Shown: piece by piece, positions 40,571-49,545 of the stretch | How the letters are laid out: each line of letters begins with the position of its first letter | How positions within the stretch are numbered: position 1 is the first letter of the stretch | Assembly: GCF_001422245.1 (NCBI RefSeq) | Contig: NZ_LMMM01000021.1 | Coordinates: 62,001 to 126,000 of the forward strand | Origin: Rhizobium sp. Leaf262 | GTDB taxonomy: Bacteria; Pseudomonadota; Alphaproteobacteria; Rhizobiales; Rhizobiaceae | Direction of reading: 5' to 3' | Length of the DNA stretch: 64,000 nucleotides | Translations under genes and position numbers: made by a program | Notes under the pieces: model-generated | The model's database searches: none | Told to the model about the DNA's origin: nothing | Seen by the model: only the letters and a program-made list of their open reading frames with translations

Positions 40571-40871
40571 ATAAACCTCACGGCGTTCCTGCGCCCCCGA
40601 ATTGCGGGCGCCCCCAAACAACGCACAGGACGGAGAAATGTGCATTGCACCAACCGCGACCTTTAATAGCACGACGCCATCACCACAAGCACAATTGGAC
40701 ATCGAATCGAATTTAATCGATTGTGTATTGAAGAATCTTCCGAATTTTCTGGATCAAAAATAAAATATTCAGCGTTTCCAAGTGCTGGAGCAGAATTTTT
40801 CTTACGTTTACGTAAATATTTTTGACATTTTTCGCATTGCGCTAGCCTATAAAATCCGGAGAATAAACGTC
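40571..40871. other. Divergent gap between sdhC and a secreted-protein gene
   Basis: These 301 bases hold no gene. The right part has the dyad described separately and, after it, TTGACA (40822-40827) and CTATAA (40847-40852) with a 19-base spacer, pointing to the rightward gene. A sdhC promoter must lie on the minus strand, but no single box is clear in the AT-rich segment 40700-40780. Confidence 0.45.
40798..40815. promoter_or_regulatory. Second copy of the TTACGT-N2-ACGTAA dyad
   Basis: TTTCTTACGTTTACGTAA is identical over 18 bases to the minus strand of the mdh-upstream dyad. The symmetric core here is TTACGT-TT-ACGTAA, with shorter arms than the first copy. It lies about 230 bp before sdhC and about 57 bp before the secreted-protein ATG, just upstream of the -35-like TTGACA. 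Which gene it controls is open. Confidence 0.55.
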
Positions 40872-41237
40872 ATGTTATCGACCCGAATCGCAGTCATCTT
40901 AGCAGCAATTACTCTCTCCGTGGCGGGTGTTTCAAATGCGGCGGCAGGCGATGCCTATGGATATTCAAACCATAAACATGGTCATAGGCATCAGGATCGT
41001 TCCTTTTATGGCGGAGATGGACTGCCCTCCTATATCGGTGGCATCGGCACATATGCCGGTGGCATAGCCGGAATTCGCGACAGAGGTAACGGGATCTATT
41101 TCGCCATGGACCGCTGGAGAAACGGAGGCCGGGCCTTCACCAGTCAACCGGCAAGACCCCGCATCATTCACGTCAACAGGAAGACAGCGGGTGCCGAATG
41201 CTCCTACGAAGCAGGCGTTTGCGTCATCCGCCCTTAA
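40872..41237 (+). CDS. Small secreted protein of unknown function
   Basis: This 121-aa protein has a clear signal peptide (STRIAVILAAITLSVAGVSNAAAG). The mature part begins with a His-rich patch (HKHGHRHQDR) and contains Gly-rich IGGIGTYAGGIAGI. Two cysteines near the C-terminus (AECSYEAGVCVIRP) may form a disulfide. I do not recognise the family. The ATG at 40872 is chosen because it starts the signal peptide and has GGAG about 10 nt upstream. It is transcribed away from sdhC, after the shared dyad. Confidence 0.72.
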   Translation: MLSTRIAVILAAITLSVAGVSNAAAGDAYGYSNHKHGHRHQDRSFYGGDGLPSYIGGIGTYAGGIAGIRDRGNGIYFAMDRWRNGGRAFTSQPARPRIIHVNRKTAGAECSYEAGVCVIRP

Positions 41238-41244
41238 GAAAGTC

Positions 41245-41889
41245 TCAGACGAACTGCCAGACGGTGGTCTTCTTGATGTCGCTGTCTTCCAGTGCCCGCG
41301 TGACCGGCACTTCATAGATGGCGCAGGACCGTAATCTTTCTTTGGGCAGATAGGCACGGCCGGGATCGCCCACCAGAACACTGACGCCCTGATCCGTCAA
41401 AGCAGAGAACCACGGTGTCAGGTGCTCGGCAAATGCGCGGTCATAAAACACATCGCCAGCCAGCAGCACATCCGCCTCTATCTCAGTTTCGACAATATTT
41501 TCGCCTGAGAACTGAAGTTGCACGTCATTGACCGCAGCATTCAGCAAAACCGCTGTCTTTGCCCATGGATCGATGTCAACCGCGATCACGCTTGCAGCGC
41601 CCGCCTTGGCGGCGGCAATCGCTACCAGCCCGGAACCGCTGGCAAAATCCACGATACGCTTTCCCGCAACCACTTCCGGGTGATCGAGAATATAGCGGGC
41701 AAGCCCCTGCCCGCCAGCCCAGGCGAAAGCCCAGAATGGCGGTGGCAAGCCGATCTCCTGCAATTCATCTTCCGTTTTCAGCCAGAGATCATGCGCTTCG
41801 CTAGCCAGATGCAGCCGGATTTCCGGCACATGTGGCGGGGCCATGATGGTGGTGTTGGCCTGAATGAAGACGCGCGGATCAGTTTTCAA
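41245..41889 (-). CDS. Lysine methyltransferase related to ETF-beta KMT (METTL20)
   Basis: This 214-aa class I SAM methyltransferase has the SAM motif VDFASGSGLVAIAAAKAGA and the acidic VIAVDID. The characteristic PPPFWAFAWAGGQGLARYILDHPEVV and GDVFYD strings match human METTL20, which methylates electron-transfer flavoprotein beta, and its bacterial orthologues. It probably modifies ETF-beta and perhaps ribosomal protein L7/L12. The start is TTG 41889, 5 bp after the EVE gene. It is the last gene in the tsaD-gpsA-yciI-EVE run. Confidence 0.82.
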   Translation of the reverse strand: MKTDPRVFIQANTTIMAPPHVPEIRLHLASEAHDLWLKTEDELQEIGLPPPFWAFAWAGGQGLARYILDHPEVVAGKRIVDFASGSGLVAIAAAKAGAASVIAVDIDPWAKTAVLLNAAVNDVQLQFSGENIVETEIEADVLLAGDVFYDRAFAEHLTPWFSALTDQGVSVLVGDPGRAYLPKERLRSCAIYEVPVTRALEDSDIKKTTVWQFV

Positions 41890-41894
41890 TCGGC

Positions 41895-42338
41895 TCAGTC
41901 CGGCGAGCGCGGCGGCTTGTCGAGCTTGCCCATGCGGCAGACCTCGAGATATTCCTCCAGCAACACCGGCTGCACGGAAAGCCGCATCGAGGTGACGAGA
42001 GACATCTCCGCAAGCTTGGGATTGGCCTTAACGTCCTTCAACGTCACCGGCGAGGGCATGTCGCAAACGGCCTTGATGTGCACGCAGTCCCAGCGCGCAT
42101 CGCCTTCCGCGGTCGAATCCGGCCGTGACAATTCGCAGACCTCAACGATGCCGACGACCTCCAGCCCTTCATTGGAGTGATAGAAGAAGCCTTTGTCGCC
42201 AATCTTCATGGCGCGCATATTGTTGCGTGCCTGATAATTGCGAACGCCGCCCCATTCTTCGCCAGCCTCGCCCTTGGCCTTTTGCTGCTCCCACGACCAT
42301 GTGGCAGGCTCGGACTTGAAAAGCCAATAATTCGCCAT
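41895..42338 (-). CDS. EVE-domain protein
   Basis: This 147-aa single-domain protein begins MANYWLFKSEPATWSW, with ARNNMRAMKIGDKGFFYHSN, both diagnostic of EVE domains like human THYN1. The fold is a PUA-like beta barrel that binds modified nucleobases; the biological substrate here is unknown. The ATG at 42338 is used; the frame is open 33 bases further. It lies 5 bp after yciI and 5 bp before the methyltransferase, so the three are cotranscribed. Confidence 0.92.
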   Translation of the reverse strand: MANYWLFKSEPATWSWEQQKAKGEAGEEWGGVRNYQARNNMRAMKIGDKGFFYHSNEGLEVVGIVEVCELSRPDSTAEGDARWDCVHIKAVCDMPSPVTLKDVKANPKLAEMSLVTSMRLSVQPVLLEEYLEVCRMGKLDKPPRSPD

Positions 42339-42343
42339 TCTTC

Positions 42344-42637
42344 TTACGCTCCCGGATTGTTGAAGACCCAATTATAGGGCTTCACATCGACGCTTTCGAA
42401 CAGGCCAGCCTTGGCGTAAGGGTCGGCGTCAGCCAATGCCTTGGCCGCATCGATATCGGCTGCTTCCACGATCACGAGACTGCCATTCGGCTTTCCCTCG
42501 GCATCCAGAAACGGACCCGCCATTTTCAACGTTCCCTCGGCATTGAGCTTGTTCAGATGCTCCAGATGAACGGGCCGTGTTTCCATGCGCACATGCAGAT
42601 GGTCGGGCTTGTCTTTGCAGATGAAGGCAAACAGCAT
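42344..42637 (-). CDS. YciI-family protein
   Basis: This 97-aa protein has the dimeric ferredoxin-like alpha/beta pattern of YciI: MLFAFICKDKPDHLHVRMETRPVHLEHL, with the conserved His in the first helix, and ADADPYAKAGLFESVDVKPYNWV. The family is related to muconolactone isomerases and may be enzymatic, but no reaction is assigned. It lies 22 bp after gpsA in the same run. Confidence 0.9.
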   Translation of the reverse strand: MLFAFICKDKPDHLHVRMETRPVHLEHLNKLNAEGTLKMAGPFLDAEGKPNGSLVIVEAADIDAAKALADADPYAKAGLFESVDVKPYNWVFNNPGA

Positions 42638-42659
42638 TTCGATCTCCTCTCAAGAGGCC

Positions 42660-43649
42660 CTATTCGGTGGTGATGGGCCGTGTCATCAATTGTTGAATGG
42701 CGGTTTTGATGTCGAGCCTGCCATCGATGATCGCCGCAACGGCGTCCGTCACCGGCATCTCGATCCCAAGACCATCGGCAAGGCGCGAGGCGACCGAGGC
42801 AGCGTAAGCGCCTTCCACCAGCCCGCCATGGAAAGAGCCGGGCTCTCCGCCCTGCCCCAGCAGAATACCGAAGCGCAGATTGCGCGATTGATGGCTGGTT
42901 GCCGTCAAAACCAGATCGCCAAGGCCCGAAAGGCCGCGAACCGTATCTGCCTGACCGCCCATGGCCACCACGAGCCGCGACATTTCCGCCAGCCCGCGCG
43001 AAATCAGCGCTGCTCGCGCCGAATCGCCAAGCCCTGCGCCTTCAACGATGCCGCCAGCAATCGCCAGCACATTCTTCAGGGCACCGCCCAGCTGCACGCC
43101 GATGCGGTCCGTCGATGCGTAGAGCCGAAAGGTGCGCCCGGAAATCGTCTGTGCCAGCCGCTCGGCCACAGCAGCGTCAGCAGCTGCAAGCGCCATTGCT
43201 GTCGGTAGCCCCTTGGCAATATCCGCCGCAAAACCGGGTCCGGACAAGACGCCGACGGGGTGATGCGGCAATTCATGCTCCAGCACATCCGTCAACAACT
43301 GGCCGGAAGATTGGTCGATACCCTTGGCGCAGGTCACGACCACGGCATCCTTAGCCAGATAAGGACCGTAATGGCGGGCCGCATCCGCCTGCGCCTGCGA
43401 TGGCATGGCAAAAAGAACGATGCCAGCGTCTTTGAGAACATCCGGCTCGGCGGAATAATGCAGCGAATCCGGCAGGGAGATGCCCGGCAGAGCCGCATCA
43501 TGTACGCCGTCTTCCCGCAAATCTTCCATCAGGGCGGCATCACGTCCCAGCAAGGTCACGTCGTGTCGGTTTTCCAGCGCAACAACCACGGCAATGGCTG
43601 TGCCGAAAGCACCTGCGCCGATGACGACGATCTTTTCGCGTTCCGTCAT
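42660..43649 (-). CDS. gpsA: Glycerol-3-phosphate dehydrogenase (NAD(P)+)
   Basis: This 329-aa enzyme reduces dihydroxyacetone phosphate to sn-glycerol 3-phosphate for phospholipid synthesis. The NAD motif [12 protein letters not shown], the catalytic Lys in [14 protein letters not shown] and [14 protein letters not shown] near the C-terminal half are typical. The ATG overlaps the tsaD stop (ATGA), indicating coupling. Confidence 0.96.
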   Translation of the reverse strand: MTEREKIVVIGAGAFGTAIAVVVALENRHDVTLLGRDAALMEDLREDGVHDAALPGISLPDSLHYSAEPDVLKDAGIVLFAMPSQAQADAARHYGPYLAKDAVVVTCAKGIDQSSGQLLTDVLEHELPHHPVGVLSGPGFAADIAKGLPTAMALAAADAAVAERLAQTISGRTFRLYASTDRIGVQLGGALKNVLAIAGGIVEGAGLGDSARAALISRGLAEMSRLVVAMGGQADTVRGLSGLGDLVLTATSHQSRNLRFGILLGQGGEPGSFHGGLVEGAYAASVASRLADGLGIEMPVTDAVAAIIDGRLDIKTAIQQLMTRPITTE

Positions 43650-44743
43650 GCCTTCGCTCCCCGCTTGCCGAAGCCGATCAGCGTTTGCGCCTGCGCATCC
43701 AGCGGCCAGCGCGAACGCGGCTGCACATCCAAACTATCAGGCTCCATGCCCTGCGCCATCCGCTCAAGCCCGGCCCATGCAATCATGGCCGCATTGTCGG
43801 TGCACAGTTGCAAGGGCGGTGCGATGAAACGAAACCGGTGCTTGTCGCACAGATCCTGCAGCGTGCGGCGGATTTCCTGATTGGCGGCAACGCCACCGGC
43901 CACAACGAGGGACGGTCCACCGTCCACCTCTGGAAACTCGTCCAGAAACCGTTGCAGACCGCGACCGATGCGATCCTTCAACGTGCGTGACACGGCCTTC
44001 TGGAACGACGCGCAGATATCGGCAATATCCTGATCGGATAGCGGTGCAATGGCCGTCGCAGCTTGGCGAACCGCCGTCTTCAGACCGGAGAAGGAAAAAT
44101 CAAGCCGCGCCTCGCCGACCATGGGGCGCGGCAGCGGGAAGCGATCTGCATCACCGGTCGCTGCTGCTTTTTCAACCGCAGGCCCACCAGGATAGGGAAG
44201 TCCCAAAAGCTTCGCCGTCTTGTCGAAGGCTTCGCCCAGTGCGTCATCGATGGTCGTGCCCCAACGCTCATATTGGCCGACACCGCGCACGAGGATGAGC
44301 TGGGTGTGTCCACCGGACACAAGCAGCATGAGATAGGGAAAGGACAGGCCATCCGTCAGCCGCGCCGTCAGCGCGTGGCCTTCCAGATGGTTGACGGCAT
44401 AAAGTGGCTTGCCCGCCGCCTTGGCAATCGCCTTGCCGGTCATCAGCCCCACGATCAGCCCACCGATCAATCCCGGACCGGAGGTTGCGGCAACGGCATC
44501 GATATCGGCAAGTGTGACGCCAGCGCCCGCCAGCGCCTCCTCGACCAGCGTATCGAGCGCTTCCACATGGGCGCGCGCGGCGATTTCCGGCACCACGCCG
44601 CCATAGGCGCTGTGTTCTTCCAGCTGCGACAAAACGACGTCGGAGACGATCTCTCCACGGCCATCGGCATGCCGAACCACCACGGATGCAGCGGTTTCGT
44701 CACAACTTGTCTCTATGCCGAGGATACGAAGAAAGGGGGTCAT
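43646..44743 (-). CDS. tsaD: tRNA threonylcarbamoyladenosine synthase subunit TsaD
   Basis: This 365-aa ASKHA-fold protein transfers the threonylcarbamoyl group to A37 of ANN-decoding tRNAs with TsaB and TsaE. It has [15 protein letters not shown] at the start, metal-binding His in RAHVEALD and NHLEGH, and [10 protein letters not shown]. The ATG at 44743 gives the usual length; the frame extends upstream into hemC antisense sequence. It heads a run of five minus-strand genes and is divergent from hemC. Confidence 0.97.
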   Translation of the reverse strand: MTPFLRILGIETSCDETAASVVVRHADGRGEIVSDVVLSQLEEHSAYGGVVPEIAARAHVEALDTLVEEALAGAGVTLADIDAVAATSGPGLIGGLIVGLMTGKAIAKAAGKPLYAVNHLEGHALTARLTDGLSFPYLMLLVSGGHTQLILVRGVGQYERWGTTIDDALGEAFDKTAKLLGLPYPGGPAVEKAAATGDADRFPLPRPMVGEARLDFSFSGLKTAVRQAATAIAPLSDQDIADICASFQKAVSRTLKDRIGRGLQRFLDEFPEVDGGPSLVVAGGVAANQEIRRTLQDLCDKHRFRFIAPPLQLCTDNAAMIAWAGLERMAQGMEPDSLDVQPRSRWPLDAQAQTLIGFGKRGAKA

Positions 44744-44815
44744 CAGCGGGTTCGTTGATTGCGGTGCTTCAGAAACTTGGGTACGAACACCTCCGGTAAC
44801 AATGGATAGAAGCGG

Positions 44816-45745
44816 ATGCAAACAAAACCTTTCCGAATCGGCACACGCGGCAGCCCTCTTGCACTCGCACAGGCCACCGAAACCCGTGATCGCCTGATGG
44901 CGGCCCATGGTCTTGCGGCTGACATGTTCGAGATCGTGCCGATTTCCACAAAGGGCGACCGCATAGCCGACCGCGCTCTGTCCGAGGTCGGTGGCAAAGG
45001 TCTGTTTACCGAGGAACTGGAAACCAAGCTTCTCTCCGGCGATCTGGATTTCGCCGTGCATTCCTCCAAGGACATGGCGACGAAACTGCCTGATGGTCTC
45101 TATCTCTCGGCATTTCTTCCGCGTGAAGATGTGCGTGATGCCTTCATCGGTCGCGCCGCACCGAAACTCATCGAATTGCCGCATGGCGCAACCGTCGGTT
45201 CCGCCTCGCTGCGTCGGCAAGCACTGATCCGCCGCGTGCGACCGGACCTCAACGTCATTCTCTTTCGCGGTGCCGTTGCCACGCGGTTGCGCAAGCTGGA
45301 AGACGGCCTGGCCGATGCGACGCTGCTCGCCTTTGCCGGTCTCAAGCGGCTGGATATGGCCGACGTGCCGACCGAGCTTCTGGAAACGAAAGACTTCCTA
45401 CCCGCCCCGGCGCAAGGTGCCATCGGCATCGAAAGCCGCATTGGCGATACCCGCGTCGGCGATCTGCTTGCTGCCATCAACCACTGTCCCACCTATCATG
45501 CCGTTTCCTGTGAACGTGCATTTCTCTCGGTGCTGGATGGTTCCTGCCGCACGCCGATTGCCGGCTACGCCACGTGCGATGGCGACGAGCTGCATTTCTC
45601 CGGCCTCATCCTCACCCCGGATGGACGGACGGAACATAGTGTCGAAATGTCAGGCAAATGCACGCAGGCTCTGGAGCTTGGCAAACAGGCGGGCGAACAG
45701 GTGCGCGCCGCTGCCGGAACCGGCTTCTTCGAAGGCTGGACCTGA
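44816..45745 (+). CDS. hemC: Hydroxymethylbilane synthase
   Basis: This 309-aa enzyme joins four porphobilinogens. [12 protein letters not shown] near the N-terminus, [20 protein letters not shown], and the Cys243 in [11 protein letters not shown] that carries the dipyrromethane cofactor are all present. It starts 72 bp from the divergent tsaD and is followed by hemD after 2 bp, so the two are coupled in heme and siroheme synthesis. Confidence 0.97.
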   Translation: MQTKPFRIGTRGSPLALAQATETRDRLMAAHGLAADMFEIVPISTKGDRIADRALSEVGGKGLFTEELETKLLSGDLDFAVHSSKDMATKLPDGLYLSAFLPREDVRDAFIGRAAPKLIELPHGATVGSASLRRQALIRRVRPDLNVILFRGAVATRLRKLEDGLADATLLAFAGLKRLDMADVPTELLETKDFLPAPAQGAIGIESRIGDTRVGDLLAAINHCPTYHAVSCERAFLSVLDGSCRTPIAGYATCDGDELHFSGLILTPDGRTEHSVEMSGKCTQALELGKQAGEQVRAAAGTGFFEGWT

Positions 45746-45747
45746 CC

Positions 45748-46479
45748 ATGCGCGTCGTCGTCACACGCCCGCAGGCATCCGGGCAAAAGACGGCGGAACT
45801 GTTACGTGCGCTTGGGCATGAGCCTGTCCTTCTGCCGCTGACGCAGCCTGTCCATTTTACCCAAATGGCCAAAGAGGCATTATCAAAACAACCCGCCGCA
45901 CTCGCCGTAACGAGCGCGCAAGCCATTCGCGTCCTGACGGAAGGCGATACTTTTACCGCTCAATCGCTGGACACGCCTTTGTTTGCTGTCGGCGAAGCAT
46001 CGGCGCAGGCAGCGCGGGACGCCGGTTTTCGGAACGTCATTGCCGGCAAGAGCGACGGGGTTGCGCTGGCGCAGTTGATTGCCGAGACGTTGCCTCCGGA
46101 CAATTCACTTCTCTATCTCGCCGGAAAACCGCGCGAAGCGGGTTTCGAAGACCGACTGTCATCTCTGAATGTGCCGTTCGAAACCGCCGAGATTTATGAA
46201 ATGCAGCCCGTCGACTGGCATCAGGCGCAGCTTCAAAACCTGCTGGCGGATGCTGCAATCGATGCCGTCCTTCTCTACTCCGCCGAGGCCGCACGCCGTT
46301 TTTTTGCGCTGATGGAAACCGAAGCCGTTTCCGTGTCGTTGGATCACTGTAAATTCATCTGCATCAGCGCCAAGGTCGTTTCCCATATTCCAGAAGCGTT
46401 TCGACACGCAGCCCTGGCGAGCGCCACACCCGGCGAGGCTGAAATCTTCGCGCTTCTGGACACGCAGGCGGGAACCTAA
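45748..46479 (+). CDS. hemD: Uroporphyrinogen-III synthase
   Basis: This 243-aa enzyme closes hydroxymethylbilane to uroporphyrinogen III. Sequence is weakly conserved in this family, but the start VVVTRPQASGQKTAELLRALGHEPVLLPL, AVTSAQAIRVL and YLAGKPREAGFED fit well. Position directly after hemC makes the call firm. ATG 45748 lies two bases after the hemC stop. Confidence 0.92.
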   Translation: MRVVVTRPQASGQKTAELLRALGHEPVLLPLTQPVHFTQMAKEALSKQPAALAVTSAQAIRVLTEGDTFTAQSLDTPLFAVGEASAQAARDAGFRNVIAGKSDGVALAQLIAETLPPDNSLLYLAGKPREAGFEDRLSSLNVPFETAEIYEMQPVDWHQAQLQNLLADAAIDAVLLYSAEAARRFFALMETEAVSVSLDHCKFICISAKVVSHIPEAFRHAALASATPGEAEIFALLDTQAGT

Positions 46480-46551
46480 TTCCCTCTTGCCCCTTTCCTT
46501 TGCCGCTATCACTGACTAGGTTTAAGGAAATGCAGGCAGAATGAGGTTGTC

Positions 46552-47916
46552 ATGGTATCGGGAAAGCCGCCACGCCACTCCAAGTCCAACGCCGAGCCGG
46601 TCACGATTGACCTGGACGCAAAGGACGTGAAGGAAATCGGCAAGGAAAAGGACGCCGCTGCTGCGGACAATGCTGGCAAGCCTGAACCCGATAAGGAAGC
46701 GGTACCTGCACAAAGTGCAGCCATCGATACCCCGAAGGAAAGCCCCAAGCCGATCTGGGACCAAGAGGTCAAAAAGCCAATCGAGCCTGAACCGAATATT
46801 CACAAGACGGATGACGTGAAAGCTCAGCCCGCTGGCGCGCAAGAGCCTCCAAAGACGTCGTCTGTGCCTCCCTTCAAGGCCGAAACACCAAAGCCAAGCC
46901 AGACATCATCCTCTTCCCCCAAGGTCGAGCCGTCCAAGCCCGCTCCAGAAACAAAGACCTCCACAAGCACAGCGACCAAACCGAAAACCGAGGCTGAAAA
47001 AAGCTCCGGAAATTCCGGCCTGCTTGCCGCCGGCATCGTCGGTGGCCTTATTGCATTGCTTGCCGCAGGCAGCATGCAATATGCCGGATATCTCCCGCCC
47101 TTTAGCGGAAATGCGGGTTCGTCGGATGAACTGGCGACATTGAAGACACAGGTTGCAAATCTGCGTGAGCAGATCGCCAACGCGCCACAGGCCACGGCAG
47201 ATACGTCGGCACTGGAAACCCGTCTTGCCGCATTGGAAAATTCCGCGTCCGGCGGTGGCGATCTCGCAAACAAGGTAAGCTCGCTGGAAAGCACCGTTTC
47301 GACCCTCCAGTCTGATAAGTCGGCACAGGATACGGCTAATGCCGAACTGACGCGCCGCCTGAGTGCTGCAGAAACAAAGATCAACGAACCGCGCGACGAT
47401 ATCGAAGTCGCACGCGCCATTGCCTCGGCGGGCCTCAAGGCTGCGATTGATCGTGGCGGACCGTTCCTGACCGAACTCGACACGCTGTCGAAGGTCACAC
47501 CGAATGATCCGGCCATCCAATCGCTCCAGCCCTTTGCTAATACGGGTGTCCCATCCCGCGCGGAACTGACCCGCAATTTCCCCGATGTCGCCAACGCTAT
47601 GCTTGGCTCGCTCAATCAGGCGGATCCCAACCAGGGCATCTTCGACCGCCTGACGGAAAGCGCCCTGTCGCTCGTCAAGGTTCGCCCCGTCGGCAATGTC
47701 GAAGGCGAAGGACCGGAGGCAAAGATTGCCCGGATGGAAGACAAGCTGCGCAATGGCGATCTCAAGGGTGCCGCACTGGAATGGGATGGATTGCCTGAGC
47801 CCGCCAAGGCCGCATCCGCTGACTTCAAAAAGTCTCTCGATGCCCGCGTACAGGTCGAAGACCTCGTAAACGGCACGCTGACACGCGCCATCAGCAGCAC
47901 CGGCCAGCAGGGGTAA
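46552..47916 (+). CDS. Mic60/mitofilin-like inner-membrane protein
   Basis: This 454-aa protein has a 150-residue N-terminal cytoplasmic part rich in Lys, Pro and Glu, one membrane helix near residues 156-182 (GLLAAGIVGGLIALLAAG), a periplasmic coiled coil at about 195-285 and a C-terminal domain. The layout matches alphaproteobacterial Mic60, the relative of the mitochondrial cristae-junction protein, which shapes intracytoplasmic membranes. The location between hemD and hemY agrees with that family. Sequence similarity to mitofilin is weak outside the C-terminus, so the call rests mainly on topology and context. Confidence 0.75.
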   Translation: MVSGKPPRHSKSNAEPVTIDLDAKDVKEIGKEKDAAAADNAGKPEPDKEAVPAQSAAIDTPKESPKPIWDQEVKKPIEPEPNIHKTDDVKAQPAGAQEPPKTSSVPPFKAETPKPSQTSSSSPKVEPSKPAPETKTSTSTATKPKTEAEKSSGNSGLLAAGIVGGLIALLAAGSMQYAGYLPPFSGNAGSSDELATLKTQVANLREQIANAPQATADTSALETRLAALENSASGGGDLANKVSSLESTVSTLQSDKSAQDTANAELTRRLSAAETKINEPRDDIEVARAIASAGLKAAIDRGGPFLTELDTLSKVTPNDPAIQSLQPFANTGVPSRAELTRNFPDVANAMLGSLNQADPNQGIFDRLTESALSLVKVRPVGNVEGEGPEAKIARMEDKLRNGDLKGAALEWDGLPEPAKAASADFKKSLDARVQVEDLVNGTLTRAISSTGQQG

Positions 47917-47919
47917 GAC

Positions 47920-49527
47920 ATGACAAAGATCATCAGTTTCGTCGTCATCGTCCTTCTCATCGGCTTCGGTTTTTCATGGCTTGCAGATCGCCCTGGCGTT
48001 CTGTCCATCGTCTGGCAGGGCCAGTTGATCGAGATGAGCCTTATGGTGGCCGCTTCGATCATTGCCGCCTTGATTGCGACGGTCATGATCGTCTGGTGGC
48101 TGTTCAACACCCTCTGGAATTCGCCTCACGCCGCGCGACGTTACTTCCGGGCGCGAAAGCGCGACCGTGGATACCAAGCCCTCTCCACCGGCCTGATTGC
48201 CGCGGGGGCAGGCAACGCGATTCTGGCGCGGAAAATGACGGCACGCACGCAAGGCCTGTTGAGCGCGGATCAGGAACCGCTGATCCACCTACTGGAAGCG
48301 CAAGCCGATCTGATTGAAGGAAAATACGACGCGGCTCGTCGTAAATTCGAGGCAATGGCACAGGACCCGGAAACACGCGAACTGGGTCTCCGCGGCCTCT
48401 ACATGGAAGCCCGCCGTCAGGGAGCGAACGAAGCCGCTCTTGAATATGCCGAGGACGCGGCGAGGAATGCCCCCTACTTGCCTTGGGCAGCACAGGCCAC
48501 CTTAGAGAGCAAATCACGCGATGGCGAATGGGACGATGCTATCCGGCTGCTCGACCAGCAGAAAGCCGCCCACGTTCTCGAGCGCGGAGATGCCGAACGG
48601 CTAAAGGCCGTCCTGTTGACTGCAAAGGCGGAAGAGAAGTTCGAAAGCGATCCGAAGGCAGCGCGCGAAGACGCCAAGCAGGCCCTCAAGCTTTCAAAGG
48701 CATTGGTTCCCGCCGCTCTCGTCGCTGCAAAGTCGTATCTGCGCGAAGACAATCTGCGCAAGGCTGCTTCGGTTCTCGAGCCTGTATGGAAAATCTCTCC
48801 GCATCCGCAAATCGCGCAGCTTTACGTTCGGGCACGCAGCGGTGATACCGCCATCGACCGCTTGAAGCGTGCAGAGCGACTGGAAAGCCTGAAGCCGAAC
48901 AACATCGAAGCTCTGTTGGCGGTGGCACAGGCAGCGCTCGACGCTCAGGACTTCACGAGAGCCCGTACGAAAGCAGAAGCAGCGGCACGAATCGAGCCTC
49001 GTGAAAGCATTTTCCTGCTGATGGCCGACATCGAGGAGGCGGAAACAGGAGATCAGGGCCGTATCCGTCACTGGATGGCACAGGCGCTACGCGCACCCCG
49101 TGACCATGCGTGGGTGGCCGACGGCGTCGTATCGGAAAAATGGCTTCCTGTCTCACCCGTCACCGGGCGTCTCGACGCGTTCGAATGGAAGACACCCTTT
49201 GGTCAGGTCGATAGCCCCGTAGAGAGCGTCACCGTCGATGGCGCACTGTCTTCCTTACCGGATGTTTCAAAACCCGAGATACGCGAGAGAATCATCGAGG
49301 TACCCGTACCGACCGGGCCGACAGAGCCTGCTATCAAAGCGGAACGCGAAAACCCGCCCGTGGCCAAACCCGCGCCAGTGAAGGCCGACACCATCAAGCG
49401 GACCGACGAGCAGCCTAGCGAGAAGGCAATAGATGCCGTTCCCTTTTTCGGGGGCGCACCGGATGATCCGGGGGTGAAAAAACCCACCCTCGAACCAGAC
49501 GAGAAAACCCGCCTCAAACTATTCTGA
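47920..49527 (+). CDS. hemY: HemY-type TPR membrane protein
   Basis: This 535-aa protein has two N-terminal membrane helices (about 4-22 and 37-63, the HemY N-terminal domain). A long helical TPR-like region follows (about 80-400, e.g. YQALSTGLIAAGAGN, GLYMEARRQGANEAALEYAEDAA). A Pro/Glu-rich tail ends it. The family sits in heme operons and is thought to act as a scaffold in porphyrin synthesis; it is not the oxidase of the same name. It starts 3 bp after the Mic60-like gene. Confidence 0.88.
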   Translation: MTKIISFVVIVLLIGFGFSWLADRPGVLSIVWQGQLIEMSLMVAASIIAALIATVMIVWWLFNTLWNSPHAARRYFRARKRDRGYQALSTGLIAAGAGNAILARKMTARTQGLLSADQEPLIHLLEAQADLIEGKYDAARRKFEAMAQDPETRELGLRGLYMEARRQGANEAALEYAEDAARNAPYLPWAAQATLESKSRDGEWDDAIRLLDQQKAAHVLERGDAERLKAVLLTAKAEEKFESDPKAAREDAKQALKLSKALVPAALVAAKSYLREDNLRKAASVLEPVWKISPHPQIAQLYVRARSGDTAIDRLKRAERLESLKPNNIEALLAVAQAALDAQDFTRARTKAEAAARIEPRESIFLLMADIEEAETGDQGRIRHWMAQALRAPRDHAWVADGVVSEKWLPVSPVTGRLDAFEWKTPFGQVDSPVESVTVDGALSSLPDVSKPEIRERIIEVPVPTGPTEPAIKAERENPPVAKPAPVKADTIKRTDEQPSEKAIDAVPFFGGAPDDPGVKKPTLEPDEKTRLKLF

Positions 49528-49545
49528 TTGCCTTTAAGGAAAATC

